A stretch of 64,000 nucleotides of DNA, from contig PHDT01000009.1 of the NCBI GenBank assembly GCA_002842695.1, positions 1-64,000 of the forward strand, written 5' to 3'. The notes under the pieces were generated by a model. That model was not told the DNA's origin and ran no database searches. It saw only the letters and a list, made by a program, of their open reading frames with translations. Below, one piece after another: positions 46,180 through 54,740 of the stretch; the first letter of the stretch is position 1, and every line of letters starts with the position of its first letter. The position numbers and the translations under genes are program-made. This stretch comes from Bacteroidetes bacterium HGW-Bacteroidetes-10 (GTDB taxonomy: Bacteria > Bacteroidota > Bacteroidia > Bacteroidales > UBA932).

Positions 46180-46569
46180 CTATTTTGATATTTTTGAATG
46201 TTCTACTTTTTCAATAAGCTTCCTGAGTTCATCAAGAGATATCTCCTCCTCTTCAATTAGTGAAGAGACAACTCCAAGGTATGAATTCTTGAAATATTTG
46301 CTTACAACTCTGTTCAAAGCACCTCTTTTGTAATCTTCTCTGGATATTTCTGCATAATACTGATAAGTATTTCCAAAAGAGTTATGTCCTATAAAACCCT
46401 TCTCTTCAAGTCCTCTTACAATGGTTGATAGTGTATTGAAATGAGGCTTGGGATCTTCATATAAATCAAGAAGTTCCCGGACAAAGAGCTCACCTCTCTC
46501 CCAAAAATGGTTCATTATCTCCTCCTCCTTAGCTGTAAGCTTCTCAATTATTGCATGTTCCGTTTTCAT
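46180..46569 (-). CDS. BlaI/MecI/CopY-family repressor
   Basis: This 129-residue winged-helix protein has the BlaI pattern: LTAKEEEIMNHFWERGELFVRELLDLYEDPKPHFNTLSTIVRGLEEKGFIGH (split here around residues 8-60) followed by a helical dimerisation tail (SLIEEEEISLDELRKLIEKVE). Homologues repress their own operon and are inactivated by the co-encoded M56 peptidase, which begins 2 bp downstream. The dyad operator copies just upstream (46601-46664) are its probable binding sites. Confidence 0.93.
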   Translation of the reverse strand: MKTEHAIIEKLTAKEEEIMNHFWERGELFVRELLDLYEDPKPHFNTLSTIVRGLEEKGFIGHNSFGNTYQYYAEISREDYKRGALNRVVSKYFKNSYLGVVSSLIEEEEISLDELRKLIEKVEHSKISK

Positions 46570-46600
46570 TTATCCCTCTTTTAAATATTCCTGCACAAAT

Positions 46601-46664
46601 GTAACTATATTTTTTAGTTACACAACTATTTATATTAGTTATACAACTAAATTTGATAGTTACA
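46601..46664 (-). promoter_or_regulatory. operator region of the BlaI-like repressor
   Basis: Within 64 bp upstream of the repressor gene the half-site TAGTTA / TAACTA or its relative AACTA recurs in opposite orientations: GTAACTA (46601-46607), TAGTTACACAACTA (46615-46628), TTAGTTATACAACTAA (46635-46650) and TAGTTAC (46657-46663). The spaced dyads fit dimer binding by a BlaI-family repressor. Confidence 0.8.
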
Positions 46665-46756
46665 GAAACAGGGATATCCGAAAATTCGAATACCCCTGTT
46701 AAGAAATTACAATTTTGATACGGAACTTATCAATTCAATATTATCTTTAACTGAAA

Positions 46757-47707
46757 TCAGTTTCCTGTGTTTATCACCGGCTGAGCAGCTTCATCTGCAC
46801 AAAGAACAACCAGTAAATTTGACACCATTCGTACTTTCTCTTCTTTGTCAAACTTTGCAATACCTTCAGAATCTATCTTATCAAGAGCCATTTTAACCAT
46901 TGAAACTGCACCCTCAACAATCTTCTCCCTGGCAGCAATTACTGCTGCAGCCTGTTGTCTTCTTAGCATTACCGCTGCAATTTCAGGGGCATATGCGAGG
47001 TAGTTAATTCTTGCTTCGCTAATGACAATCCCTGCCATTGTTAGTCTGTTATTAAGTTCGTTTACCAGTCGATGATTTATCTCTTCACCTGCTCCTCTTA
47101 AAGTCAATTCTTCGCTTTCTGCTTCGTTATTGTCGTATGCATACTGACCTGCCACCTGTCTCAGGGCTGCATCTGACTGAACCTTAACAAAATTTTCAAA
47201 AGCGTTCATTCTGCTGCTTACAGTTTGAACTCCAACCACAGTTGTACCGGTAGCAGTCTGAGTAGAGGCCATGGTCTGGGAATCAATTTCAAACATAGCC
47301 TTATAGGTCTCCTGCAATTTCCATACAAGTACCAGACCTATCATAATTGGATTTCCGGCCTTATCATTAACTTTTATTGGTTTAACATCAAGGTTGCGCG
47401 ATCTTAGAGACAATCTCTTCTTGGTAATAAAGGGATTCACCCAGAAAAATCCTGTTTCTTTAAATGTGCCGCGATATTTTCCAAAGAAGACCATAACTCT
47501 TGCTTCATTGGGTTCAAGCTGAAAGAAACCAGCCCATACAAAAAGTGACTTAATAATTCCCAGTACACCCAGGATTATTGGCCAAACGCCATATTCTGAG
47601 AGAAAAACAATAATGCACACAGATGCGGCAATCAGGACAAAGTTGGCAAACAGCATCAAAAATCCGTTTGACTTAAATCCTCTGAATTCAAATTCCTTTG
47701 CTTCCAT
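46757..47707 (-). CDS. SPFH/band-7 domain membrane protein
   Basis: This 316-residue protein has two N-terminal hydrophobic helices (about residues 15-60) and an SPFH domain (about 65-290), including LEPNEARVMVFFGKYRGT and the strand TGFFWVNPFITKKRLSLRSRNLDVKP. A coiled-coil region with Ala/Glu-rich repeats follows (RRQQAAAVIAAREKIVEGAV). Such flotillin/stomatin-like proteins form membrane rings and affect protease or lipid-raft organisation. No NfeD or FtsH partner lies beside it. It stands alone between the BlaI operon and the OmpA-like gene. Confidence 0.9.
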   Translation of the reverse strand: MEAKEFEFRGFKSNGFLMLFANFVLIAASVCIIVFLSEYGVWPIILGVLGIIKSLFVWAGFFQLEPNEARVMVFFGKYRGTFKETGFFWVNPFITKKRLSLRSRNLDVKPIKVNDKAGNPIMIGLVLVWKLQETYKAMFEIDSQTMASTQTATGTTVVGVQTVSSRMNAFENFVKVQSDAALRQVAGQYAYDNNEAESEELTLRGAGEEINHRLVNELNNRLTMAGIVISEARINYLAYAPEIAAVMLRRQQAAAVIAAREKIVEGAVSMVKMALDKIDSEGIAKFDKEEKVRMVSNLLVVLCADEAAQPVINTGN

Positions 47708-47751
47708 AATTTAAAGATTTGTTGCCCAAAGGTATAAAAAAGGTATAAAAA

Positions 47752-47785
47752 AAGAGACCTGCAGAAAAAAATCTGCAAGTCTCTT
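47752..47785 (-). terminator. intrinsic terminator of the OmpA-like gene
   Basis: Minus strand: a 14-bp stem with one mismatch (47785-47772 pairing with 47765-47752) followed by CTCTTTTTTTATACC. It lies 43 bases after the stop. Confidence 0.85.
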
Positions 47786-47827
47786 ATATTTATATTAAGG
47801 ATTTTAAAAATCCTCAATAATTACTCT

Positions 47828-48997
47828 TTAGTCTTCAAGAATTACAACCCTGTTAAGAGGAGCTTTATCAAACGGCTCGTTGTCCTGACCTTTGGCAATT
47901 ACTTCAAGTTGATCCGGGCTTACACCAAATTTGTTAACAAGAACATCGTAAACTCTCTTAGCGCGTTTCTCGCTGAGAACCTGGTTGAAGTTTCTTGTTC
48001 CGGTCTTGCTGTCTGCAGAACCCTGAATTTTAAACTTCTTGCCTGATTTCTTGATTTGTTCAGCTGCGTAACCAAGGTTAATAATCTCCTTGTCGCTAAG
48101 TTCTGCTTTACCAATCTGGAAGAATACTGCAAGTGGCTGAATTACGTACTCAGTTTTAGGTTGTACAACCTGAACCTTCTTAGATTTCTCAACTGCAAGT
48201 TCGTCTGCAATTTTCTTTGCATTTGCATCTTTTGCTGCAATTTGCTTTTCAAGATCTGCAATACGATTATTGTAAGGAGTGTAATCTGCCGGCTCAACTT
48301 TTACATATCTTTCGAAATCTCTTCTCATGAATTTGTAAGTAACGCCGATTGTTGCAGAAGCCATACTCTCCCATCTGCTACCAAGTGCAACACCATCAAA
48401 AACCTGATTAACGAACATATGTCTGTATTCGAGGTTAATGTCAAATGCTTCTGATATGCGGAATTTATTGAGGAGACCAACATTGGTAACGAACTCATTG
48501 TTAGCAACCTTGGTTCCGTTCCAAGAGCTGATGTTTGAAGATCTGCCCCAGCCAAAACCTGCGAAAGGAACGAGATCCCAGATACGATCTGCTTTGTATC
48601 CGCCAATTGCATTTGAAATGTTCCAGAGAGCATCTGCGTGAAGATTCATCACGTTGAATTTCTCATCGCTCCACATGTTTGTCTGATCGCCTGCAGCAGT
48701 GTATGGATGATCACCATAAACCGTTCCTGCAGCAGAGAGACCGGCATACTGAAGACGGAAACCTACAGTAGGAGTTACCCACTTACCAACTGAAATGTCG
48801 ATTGCTGGCCTGATTCTTTCACCGAATGGCATTCTGTCATCCCACTCGCCGAAATATAAGTTTGCGCCACCACCAACAGAGATAAACCAATTATCTCCAA
48901 TTCCATTGGTTAAGTAAGGTCCTCTCTTTGATTCCTGTTGAGCAAAAGCAGCAACAGTAAACATTAACAATACCAGTGTTAAAAATTTTCTCTTCAT
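47828..48997 (-). CDS. OmpA-family outer-membrane protein
   Basis: This 389-residue protein has a signal peptide to AFAQ (about residue 20) and a porin-like N-terminal beta-barrel (about 25-225, with paired amphipathic strands such as SVGGGANLYFGEW). A charged coiled-coil segment with IADLEKQIAAKDANAKKIADEL lies near 245-270. The C-terminal OmpA peptidoglycan-binding domain is at about 280-385 (FFQIGKAELSDKEI, then the NFNQVLSEKRAKRVYDVL motif and a final VVILED strand). It anchors the outer membrane to the cell wall. Expression should be high: a TATTTTTG box (49180-49173) implies a leader of about 170 nt. Confidence 0.93.
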   Translation of the reverse strand: MKRKFLTLVLLMFTVAAFAQQESKRGPYLTNGIGDNWFISVGGGANLYFGEWDDRMPFGERIRPAIDISVGKWVTPTVGFRLQYAGLSAAGTVYGDHPYTAAGDQTNMWSDEKFNVMNLHADALWNISNAIGGYKADRIWDLVPFAGFGWGRSSNISSWNGTKVANNEFVTNVGLLNKFRISEAFDINLEYRHMFVNQVFDGVALGSRWESMASATIGVTYKFMRRDFERYVKVEPADYTPYNNRIADLEKQIAAKDANAKKIADELAVEKSKKVQVVQPKTEYVIQPLAVFFQIGKAELSDKEIINLGYAAEQIKKSGKKFKIQGSADSKTGTRNFNQVLSEKRAKRVYDVLVNKFGVSPDQLEVIAKGQDNEPFDKAPLNRVVILED

Positions 48998-49264
48998 AAT
49001 CTAAATTATTATTTTAAGTCTATGGTCAATCCGTGAATATAATGTAAATCAATTAATTGTATTTCTGTTATCCCTTAGTATCTGAATCGGAAACCATGTT
49101 TTGTTACCGCATTAAGGAAGATTAACCCTACCAAAAGAACGCAAGAAACACCTAATGTGTTCACATCTTGTGCAAAAATAGTAATTAATTTCATATAACA
49201 ATACTTTTTTTACAAAAGAAAAGGGGTTGCCTTGCGACAACCCCTCCCTCTCAAAATCAGGATT
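48998..49264. other. OmpA-like gene leader and rplI terminator region
   Basis: It holds the probable long 5' leader of the OmpA-like mRNA (to about 49168) with a TATTTTTG box at 49180-49173, and the rplI terminator. No ORF of note. Confidence 0.5.
49222..49245 (-). terminator. intrinsic terminator of the rpsF-rpsR-rplI operon
   Basis: A perfect 8-bp stem AGGGGTTG/CAACCCCT with loop, followed on the minus strand by TTTCTTTTG. It lies 20 bases after the rplI stop. Confidence 0.8.
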
Positions 49265-49717
49265 TTACTCCTCTCCTGTAATTTCTACCTTGATGTTAGC
49301 TTTAATGTCTTTGTAAATTTTTACAACTGCGTCGTAAACGCCTACCTCTTTGACATTCGCCTCACCAACGATGCTTATGCTTCTGCGATCGATTTCAAAT
49401 CCTTTGGCTGCAAGAGCTTCTCCAACCTGAATGTTGTTAACTGAACCAAAGATTTTGCCTGTAGCACTAACCTTTGTTGCAAGTGTGACCTGCAATCCTT
49501 CAAGTTTGGCAGCAAGTGCAACTGCATCTTCGCGGAGTTTTGTCTCTTTGTGTGCACGTTGCTTCATGTTCTCTGCATGTACCTTCTTCGCAGAAGGAGT
49601 TGCCATGATAGCAAAGCCTTGAGGAATCAGATAATTGGTCGCATAACCATTGCGAACCACTACAATATCGTCCTTATGACCAAGATTTGAAACATCTTGT
49701 TTAAGTATTATTTCCAT
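49265..49717 (-). CDS. rplI: 50S ribosomal protein L9
   Basis: This 150-residue protein binds 23S rRNA near the L1 stalk. Its N-terminal signature DVSNLGHKDDIVVVRNGYATNYLIPQG is split across residues 7-33, followed by the long connecting helix (MKQRAHKETKLREDAVALA) and the C-terminal domain with SVNNIQVGEALAAKG. Length is normal. It is last in the operon rpsF-rpsR-rplI, 18 bp after rpsR. Confidence 0.97.
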   Translation of the reverse strand: MEIILKQDVSNLGHKDDIVVVRNGYATNYLIPQGFAIMATPSAKKVHAENMKQRAHKETKLREDAVALAAKLEGLQVTLATKVSATGKIFGSVNNIQVGEALAAKGFEIDRRSISIVGEANVKEVGVYDAVVKIYKDIKANIKVEITGEE

Positions 49718-49735
49718 ATTATCTTTCTTCTTAGC

Positions 49736-50008
49736 TTATTTCAATAAATCTGTTACGTATGGAAGCAATGCAAGATGTCTAGCACGCTTAACGGCCTGTG
49801 ATACCTTTTTCTGAAATTTCAAAGAGGTACCGGTAAGACGGCGGGGAAGAATTTTGCCCTGCTCGTTAAGGAACCTCTTGAGGAACTCTGCATCTTTGTA
49901 ATCTACGTACTTGATGCCTGCCTTTTTAAAACGGCAGTATTTCTTTTTCTTAACCTCAACTGTAGGAGGGTTCAGATAGCGAATTTCGTTGTTTGCTGGA
50001 TTTGCCAT
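49736..50008 (-). CDS. rpsR: 30S ribosomal protein S18
   Basis: This 90-residue protein partners S6 on the small-subunit platform. The hallmark [19 protein letters not shown] and [19 protein letters not shown] and final [12 protein letters not shown] are present. It lies between rpsF (13 bp) and rplI (18 bp), the usual order. Confidence 0.97.
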   Translation of the reverse strand: MANPANNEIRYLNPPTVEVKKKKYCRFKKAGIKYVDYKDAEFLKRFLNEQGKILPRRLTGTSLKFQKKVSQAVKRARHLALLPYVTDLLK

Positions 50009-50021
50009 TGTTTATTCCTCC

Positions 50022-50366
50022 TTAATTTTTTGATTCTGCTCTGTTAGTTCTTCTTCTCTCTGCATAAGCAACTGCGTGTTTATCGAGTGCAAATGTCAGA
50101 AAACGGATGATTCTCTCGTCGCGGCGATACTGGAGTTCCAGTTTAGCTACAAAAGACGAATCAGCCTTGAATTCAATTAGATGATAAAAACCAGTGGTTT
50201 TTTTCTGGATTGGGTAGGCCAGCTTCTTCAGACCCCAGTCCTCTTCATGCACGATCTCACCGCCATTCTCGACGATGTAATCATGATACTTTTTTACCGC
50301 TTCCTTTATCTGGACCTCAGATAAAACGGGAGTTGCAATGAAAACGGTTTCGTAATGATTTAACAT
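50022..50366 (-). CDS. rpsF: 30S ribosomal protein S6
   Basis: This 114-residue protein (start MLNHYETVFIATPVLSE) forms the beta-alpha-beta S6 fold; EEDWGLKKLAYPIQKKTTGFY and YRRDERIIRFLTF are diagnostic. It is the first gene of its operon. Its promoter is embedded in the terminator hairpin of the upstream pepD gene. Confidence 0.97.
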   Translation of the reverse strand: MLNHYETVFIATPVLSEVQIKEAVKKYHDYIVENGGEIVHEEDWGLKKLAYPIQKKTTGFYHLIEFKADSSFVAKLELQYRRDERIIRFLTFALDKHAVAYAERRRTNRAESKN

Positions 50367-50398
50367 ACTCTTTGATTAATAATTAATAATTAAAAAAT

Positions 50399-50435
50399 GG
50401 GCTGCAAAGATATGTATTATTTTGCAGCCCACAAA
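50399..50435 (-). promoter_or_regulatory. rpsF promoter overlapping pepD terminator hairpin
   Basis: Minus strand: TTTG (50435-50432), 19-base spacer, TATCTTTG (50412-50405), a perfect Bacteroidetes promoter. The same bases form a 10-bp perfect hairpin (50399-50408 with 50421-50430), followed by ATTTTTTAATT, that serves as terminator for pepD. Initiation is expected near 50400. Confidence 0.85.
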
Positions 50436-50455
50436 ACTATTTTTTCCGGCCTTCC

Positions 50456-51913
50456 CTATTTCTTTGCAGGAGCCTCTTTCAAGACACCAACAACATAGTT
50501 CCACCATTTTTCAACAGTCACGATTTCAGTCCTTTCGTCCGGTGAGTGCGGTGAGCGAATGTTTGGTCCGCAAGAGATCATATCCCAGTTTGGATATGCT
50601 CCGCCAAGAATTCCACACTCAAGGCCTGCATGTATTGCTTTAACCTCAGGCTCATTGCCGTACATTTTCTTGTACACATTCTTCATGGTTACAAGAATAT
50701 CTGAATCCATTTTTGGTTTCCAGCCAGGATATCCGCCTGTAAGCTGAACATCTGCTCCGGCCAGTACAAAAACAGAAGAGAGCGCCTCACCAAGCACATC
50801 TTTAGCAGAGTCTACCGAGCTTCTCATCAGACACTTAACGAATATTTTACCATTTTCTGATTTAACAATTGCAAGGTTGTTTGATGTCTCTACCAGACCC
50901 GGCATTGCATCGCTCATTCTCTCAACACCGTTTGGACAGGCATAAACAGCCATTACTGCATTGATTGCTGTTTTTGAGTCTATAAGAGAGGCCGGCATTT
51001 CACATGGTTCAAGTGAACCGCCCAGATTAGGTTCGTGAGCAGAGAGTTCTGACTTCATCTCAGCAAGATCCTTCTCAACAATAGCTTTTGCGGCAGCCTC
51101 ACTTGCAGCAGGCAGTGTTATTACTGCAAATGCCTCTCTTGGAATTGCGTTCCTCAGACTTCCTCCCTCAAGAGAAGCAAGTCCGGCCTTGAGATCTCTC
51201 ATTAGCGGGAGAAGGATACGAACAATTGCCTTGTTTGCGTTTCCGCGGCCCAGTACAATATCCATACCTGAGTGACCTCCTACAAGACCTGTTACAGAAA
51301 GCTTAAAAGCCTTCATTCCTGCAGGAACGGGCTCATCCTTGTAGGTGAAGGTTGCTGTTGCGTCAAGTCCGCCGGCACAACCCACATAGAGCTCACCCTC
51401 ATCTTCTGAGTCAAGATTAATTAGAATATCTCCTTTGAGGATACCAGGTTTAAGAAGTCTTGCTCCTGTCATTCCGGTCTCTTCATCAACTGTAAACAGA
51501 GCTTCAACAGGTCCGTGAACAAGATCCTTAGCCTCAAGAACTGCCATAGCAACTGCAAGGCCAAGTCCGTTATCTGCGCCCAGAGTTGTTCCGGTAGCAT
51601 ATACCCATCCGTCAACCACTCTTGGTATGATAGGGTCTGTTTCGAAGTTGTGAACCTTATCGCTGTTCTTCTGCGGCACCATATCAATGTGAGCCTGAAG
51701 AATGATACCCTTGCGGTTCTCCATTCCCGGAGTAGCCGGTTTGCGGATTATGATGTTTCCTATTTCATCTTTGATTGTCTCAAGTCCAAGATCTTTTCCG
51801 AATTTCTCCAGGAAAAGGATAGCTTTCGCCTCTTTTTTTGAAGGTCTCGGAATCTGAGTCAGAGAGTGGAAATGTTTCCATACTCTTGTTGGTTGTAATT
51901 CTGAAATGTTCAT
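50456..51913 (-). CDS. pepD: aminoacyl-histidine dipeptidase (PepD, M20 family)
   Basis: This 485-residue cytoplasmic dizinc peptidase cleaves Xaa-His and other dipeptides. Metal sites are visible: LQAHIDMVPQ (near residue 76), GADNGLGLA (near 117), the catalytic Glu pair in VDEETGMTGA (near 147), Asp in NLDSEDEGELY, and a terminal His in IHAGLECGI. Length and order match PepD of enteric bacteria. The peptide transporter and histidine degradation genes elsewhere in the window suit a peptide-fermenting lifestyle. Confidence 0.95.
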   Translation of the reverse strand: MNISELQPTRVWKHFHSLTQIPRPSKKEAKAILFLEKFGKDLGLETIKDEIGNIIIRKPATPGMENRKGIILQAHIDMVPQKNSDKVHNFETDPIIPRVVDGWVYATGTTLGADNGLGLAVAMAVLEAKDLVHGPVEALFTVDEETGMTGARLLKPGILKGDILINLDSEDEGELYVGCAGGLDATATFTYKDEPVPAGMKAFKLSVTGLVGGHSGMDIVLGRGNANKAIVRILLPLMRDLKAGLASLEGGSLRNAIPREAFAVITLPAASEAAAKAIVEKDLAEMKSELSAHEPNLGGSLEPCEMPASLIDSKTAINAVMAVYACPNGVERMSDAMPGLVETSNNLAIVKSENGKIFVKCLMRSSVDSAKDVLGEALSSVFVLAGADVQLTGGYPGWKPKMDSDILVTMKNVYKKMYGNEPEVKAIHAGLECGILGGAYPNWDMISCGPNIRSPHSPDERTEIVTVEKWWNYVVGVLKEAPAKK

Positions 51914-51957
51914 TTTTCTGAAATTTTATTTATGTTTCTATTATTATTTTGCTGATT

Positions 51958-53034
51958 CTATTTGCCTGTTGCTACCTCAATGGGGAAAGAAAGAACTTGT
52001 CCAAACTGATATACAGGAACACGCGTCTGGAGGAGCAGAGTCTGTCCGTCTAAAATCCTGGCGGCCATAATTGCAGGGGTTCTGTAAATTACCCTGCCCT
52101 TCTCTGCCGTGAGATCCATATTTACAGCCTTTGCTGCAGGCTCCTCTTTAACGAGTTCGACAACAACAGGCCTTCCGGCCATATTGTCTGCATTTAGGAG
52201 CCCCTGTGTCTCTGACATCCTGAAGGCAACGTAGATTTGTCTCGGGTTTTCCTTAACAGGTACAACATCAAAAGTCATCTTCTGGGTGTCAAACTGGCTC
52301 TTTCCGGTAAATAAACTGAGATATTCGCTTTCCAGCCTGTTCATCTCCTCAATGGCTGCCCGCAGCGCATCTCCGCTAAAGGTAGCATCTGTCTCTCCGG
52401 TAATAATCTCCATTCTTTTAGCTCTGAGACGGAAAATCACGGCAGCTGCCTCTTCTGCCTTTTTCTCCAGGCTCTTTTCAACAACCTGACTCTGCTGTAC
52501 AGGTACTCTTTCAAGACCGGATGCTGTCTGTACGGTTTTGTAAAGTGTAGTGCTGACATTTGTCAGATTTGATGCAGATTGAGTTTTGTCAAACACAGAT
52601 TTGTTCTCTCTTGCAGGAAAACGTGCATAATTGCTTATACCAGAATTTGAATCTGACCACATTACGAGACCCTGACTCATCATCTCAAGAAAATTTGCCG
52701 TAGCTGTTCTGGAGTTGCCCAGATTAAGTGCAATATTTGAAGACCTGTCTGCCTCAATAAATGAAACTAGCTGTACAGACGACAGGGTGTAGAAATCTCC
52801 GCTCTCTTCACGAGCCTGAATACCAAGATATTTTTGTGCAAATCTGGCATAGGGTCCCGCCACGAATGACTCCCGAACTGCTTCGGCAGCAACGCGAAAA
52901 GTAGTAGCCGGCAGCGAATAAACAATTGCCCCCTTTGGAACTGCTTCACCATGAGAAAGCTCTTGAGAGCGGGCCTGTGTGAAGAGAAGAAGAGCGGCAA
53001 AAACAAGGATCGGTTTTGAAAATTTCGCCATCAT
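51958..53034 (-). CDS. DUF4831-family exported protein
   Basis: This 358-residue protein has a signal peptide (to about residue 24, QARSQ) and the pattern of the Bacteroidetes DUF4831 family as I remember it: an early YSLPATTFRVAAEAVRESFVAGPYA block near residue 40, a middle AEEAAAVIFRLRAKRMEIITGETDATFSG block and a C-terminal beta-rich end. Function unknown. Either of two adjacent ATG codons may be the start. It is 44 bp upstream of pepD in the same direction. Confidence 0.75.
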   Translation of the reverse strand: MMAKFSKPILVFAALLLFTQARSQELSHGEAVPKGAIVYSLPATTFRVAAEAVRESFVAGPYARFAQKYLGIQAREESGDFYTLSSVQLVSFIEADRSSNIALNLGNSRTATANFLEMMSQGLVMWSDSNSGISNYARFPARENKSVFDKTQSASNLTNVSTTLYKTVQTASGLERVPVQQSQVVEKSLEKKAEEAAAVIFRLRAKRMEIITGETDATFSGDALRAAIEEMNRLESEYLSLFTGKSQFDTQKMTFDVVPVKENPRQIYVAFRMSETQGLLNADNMAGRPVVVELVKEEPAAKAVNMDLTAEKGRVIYRTPAIMAARILDGQTLLLQTRVPVYQFGQVLSFPIEVATGK

Positions 53035-53135
53035 TAAATTATTTCGATTTAAATTGTATAGTTAACAAAGTTATCCATTTTTTACTATTTTTGCGAACTT
53101 GACTGCAAATTTTTAACTAAAACTAAATATTCACT

Positions 53136-54671
53136 ATGTTTAAAAACCATCCTAAAGGACTTCTTGCAGCTGCCCTGGCAAATATGGGCGAGCGCTTTGG
53201 CTTTTACACGATGATGGCTATTCTGGTTTTGTTCCTCCAGGCCAAATTTGGCCTTAACGGAACGGATGCCGGAATTATCTACTCTATCTTCTATGCCTCT
53301 ATCTACATTCTTGCGCTTGTTGGCGGTTATATCGCAGACAGGACACGCAACTACAAGGGTACAATTATGGTGGGGCTGTTTATTATGGCACTCGGATATC
53401 TTATTCTTGCCATTCCGACACCTACACCAGTTCCCAACAAGACCCTTCTCCTTATTCTGGTTTGTATAGGCCTGTTTGTTATCGCCTTTGGTAACGGTCT
53501 GTTCAAAGGTAATCTTCAGGCACTTGTTGGTAAAATGTACGACAACAATGAGTACAGTAAAATGAGAGACTCGGGTTTCTCGCTGTTCTACATGTTCATT
53601 AATGTTGGTGCAATTTTCGCTCCACTTTTTGCTGTTGGTATAAGGAACTGGTGGGTAAACCACAATGGTTTTCAGTACAGCGCAGACCTTCCTTCACTTT
53701 GCCACGGACAGATTGACGGAACACTCACTCCCGAGGCCGCTTCAAGATTCTCTGAACTTGCAAACACTGCTGCCGGCACACCGGTTGCAGACCTTACCCA
53801 GTTTGCCAATGAGTACCTGAATGTCTTTACAACAGGTTATCACTATGCTTTCGGTATAGCAATCATTGCGATGGGTATCTCAATTGCAATCTATATGATT
53901 AACAGAAAAGGGTTCCCTGGCGTTGACTCTCCAAAGGCTGCAGGCGCAAAAGCAGACAGCAAAGAGATTCAAATGTCTGTTCAGGAGGTTCGCCAGCGCA
54001 TTTACGCTTTATTTGCTGTATTTGCAGTAGTTATCTTCTTCTGGTTCTCATTCCACCAGAATGGTCTTACACTTACAATGTTTGCAAAAGAGTACACAGA
54101 CCTGAGCGGTATTGAAATTAACCTTGGATTTGTGTCTATAGTGGGCGCAGAGATTTTCCAGTCAATCAATCCTCTTTTTGTGGTTCTTCTTACTCCTATC
54201 ATCATGGCTGTGTTCGGATGGTTCAGGGCTAAAGGTATGGAGCCTTCAACCCCTAAGAAGATTGCAATTGGTATGTTTATCGCCGCACTCGGTTTTGTTG
54301 TAATGGCACTTGGTTCACAAGGACTTCCGCTTCACGCTGATATAGTTGCAAGCGGCGGACTTGATAACGCATCGAGAGTTTCTCCATTCCTGCTTATAGG
54401 AACTTACTTCATTCTCACCGTAGCTGAGCTGTTTATAAGCCCGCTTGGAATTTCATTCGTTTCAAAAGTTGCTCCTCCTCAGTATCAGGGTGTGATGCAG
54501 GGCGGATGGCTTGGTGCCACAGCTGTTGGTAACCAGCTTCTGTTCATTGGTGCAATTTTCTACGAAAGCATTCCAATCTGGATGACATGGAGCGTATTTG
54601 TAGTAGCTTGTCTCATCTCTATGGGTACAATGCTTGCTATGCTCAAATGGCTTGAGAGAGTTGCCAAATAA
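53136..54671 (+). CDS. POT-family proton-coupled peptide transporter
   Basis: This 511-residue inner-membrane protein has about twelve to fourteen helices and imports di- and tripeptides with protons. The POT signature appears as ANMGERFGFYTMMAILVLF near residue 17, GGYIADRTRNYKGTIMVG near 67 and GNGLFKGNLQALVGKMY near 122, then DSGFSLFYMFINVGAIFAP. In the usual ExxERF motif the first Glu is Asn here (N-M-G-E-R-F). A TATTTTTG box lies about 45 bases before the start. It is followed by a strong terminator. Confidence 0.93.
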   Translation: MFKNHPKGLLAAALANMGERFGFYTMMAILVLFLQAKFGLNGTDAGIIYSIFYASIYILALVGGYIADRTRNYKGTIMVGLFIMALGYLILAIPTPTPVPNKTLLLILVCIGLFVIAFGNGLFKGNLQALVGKMYDNNEYSKMRDSGFSLFYMFINVGAIFAPLFAVGIRNWWVNHNGFQYSADLPSLCHGQIDGTLTPEAASRFSELANTAAGTPVADLTQFANEYLNVFTTGYHYAFGIAIIAMGISIAIYMINRKGFPGVDSPKAAGAKADSKEIQMSVQEVRQRIYALFAVFAVVIFFWFSFHQNGLTLTMFAKEYTDLSGIEINLGFVSIVGAEIFQSINPLFVVLLTPIIMAVFGWFRAKGMEPSTPKKIAIGMFIAALGFVVMALGSQGLPLHADIVASGGLDNASRVSPFLLIGTYFILTVAELFISPLGISFVSKVAPPQYQGVMQGGWLGATAVGNQLLFIGAIFYESIPIWMTWSVFVVACLISMGTMLAMLKWLERVAK

Positions 54672-54693
54672 GACAAACTCAGAAAATAAATAT

Positions 54694-54725
54694 GAGGGTG
54701 CCGGATTATTTCGGCACCCTCTTTT
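54694..54725 (+). terminator. intrinsic terminator of the peptide transporter gene
   Basis: GAGGGTGCCG pairs perfectly with CGGCACCCTC over 10 bp, followed by TTTT. The downstream HAD gene's -7 box begins four bases later. Confidence 0.9.
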
Positions 54726-54728
54726 ATT

Positions 54729-54736
54729 TATCTTTG
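54729..54736 (+). promoter_or_regulatory. -7 box of the HAD phosphatase gene
   Basis: TATCTTTG sits five to twelve bases before the ATG at 54741, so the transcript would begin at or near the start codon. No good TTTG -33 box is seen; the position overlaps the preceding terminator. Confidence 0.6.
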
Positions 54737-54740
54737 CACC

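Noticed and set aside
44594-46569. Beta-lactam resistance system (blaI-blaR1)
   Set aside because: No beta-lactam-binding domain and no beta-lactamase gene nearby; the pair is a general BlaI/M56 module.
53085-53663. 192-codon ORF antisense to the POT transporter
   Set aside because: Overlaps the promoter and first third of a clear transporter gene; no recognisable domain.
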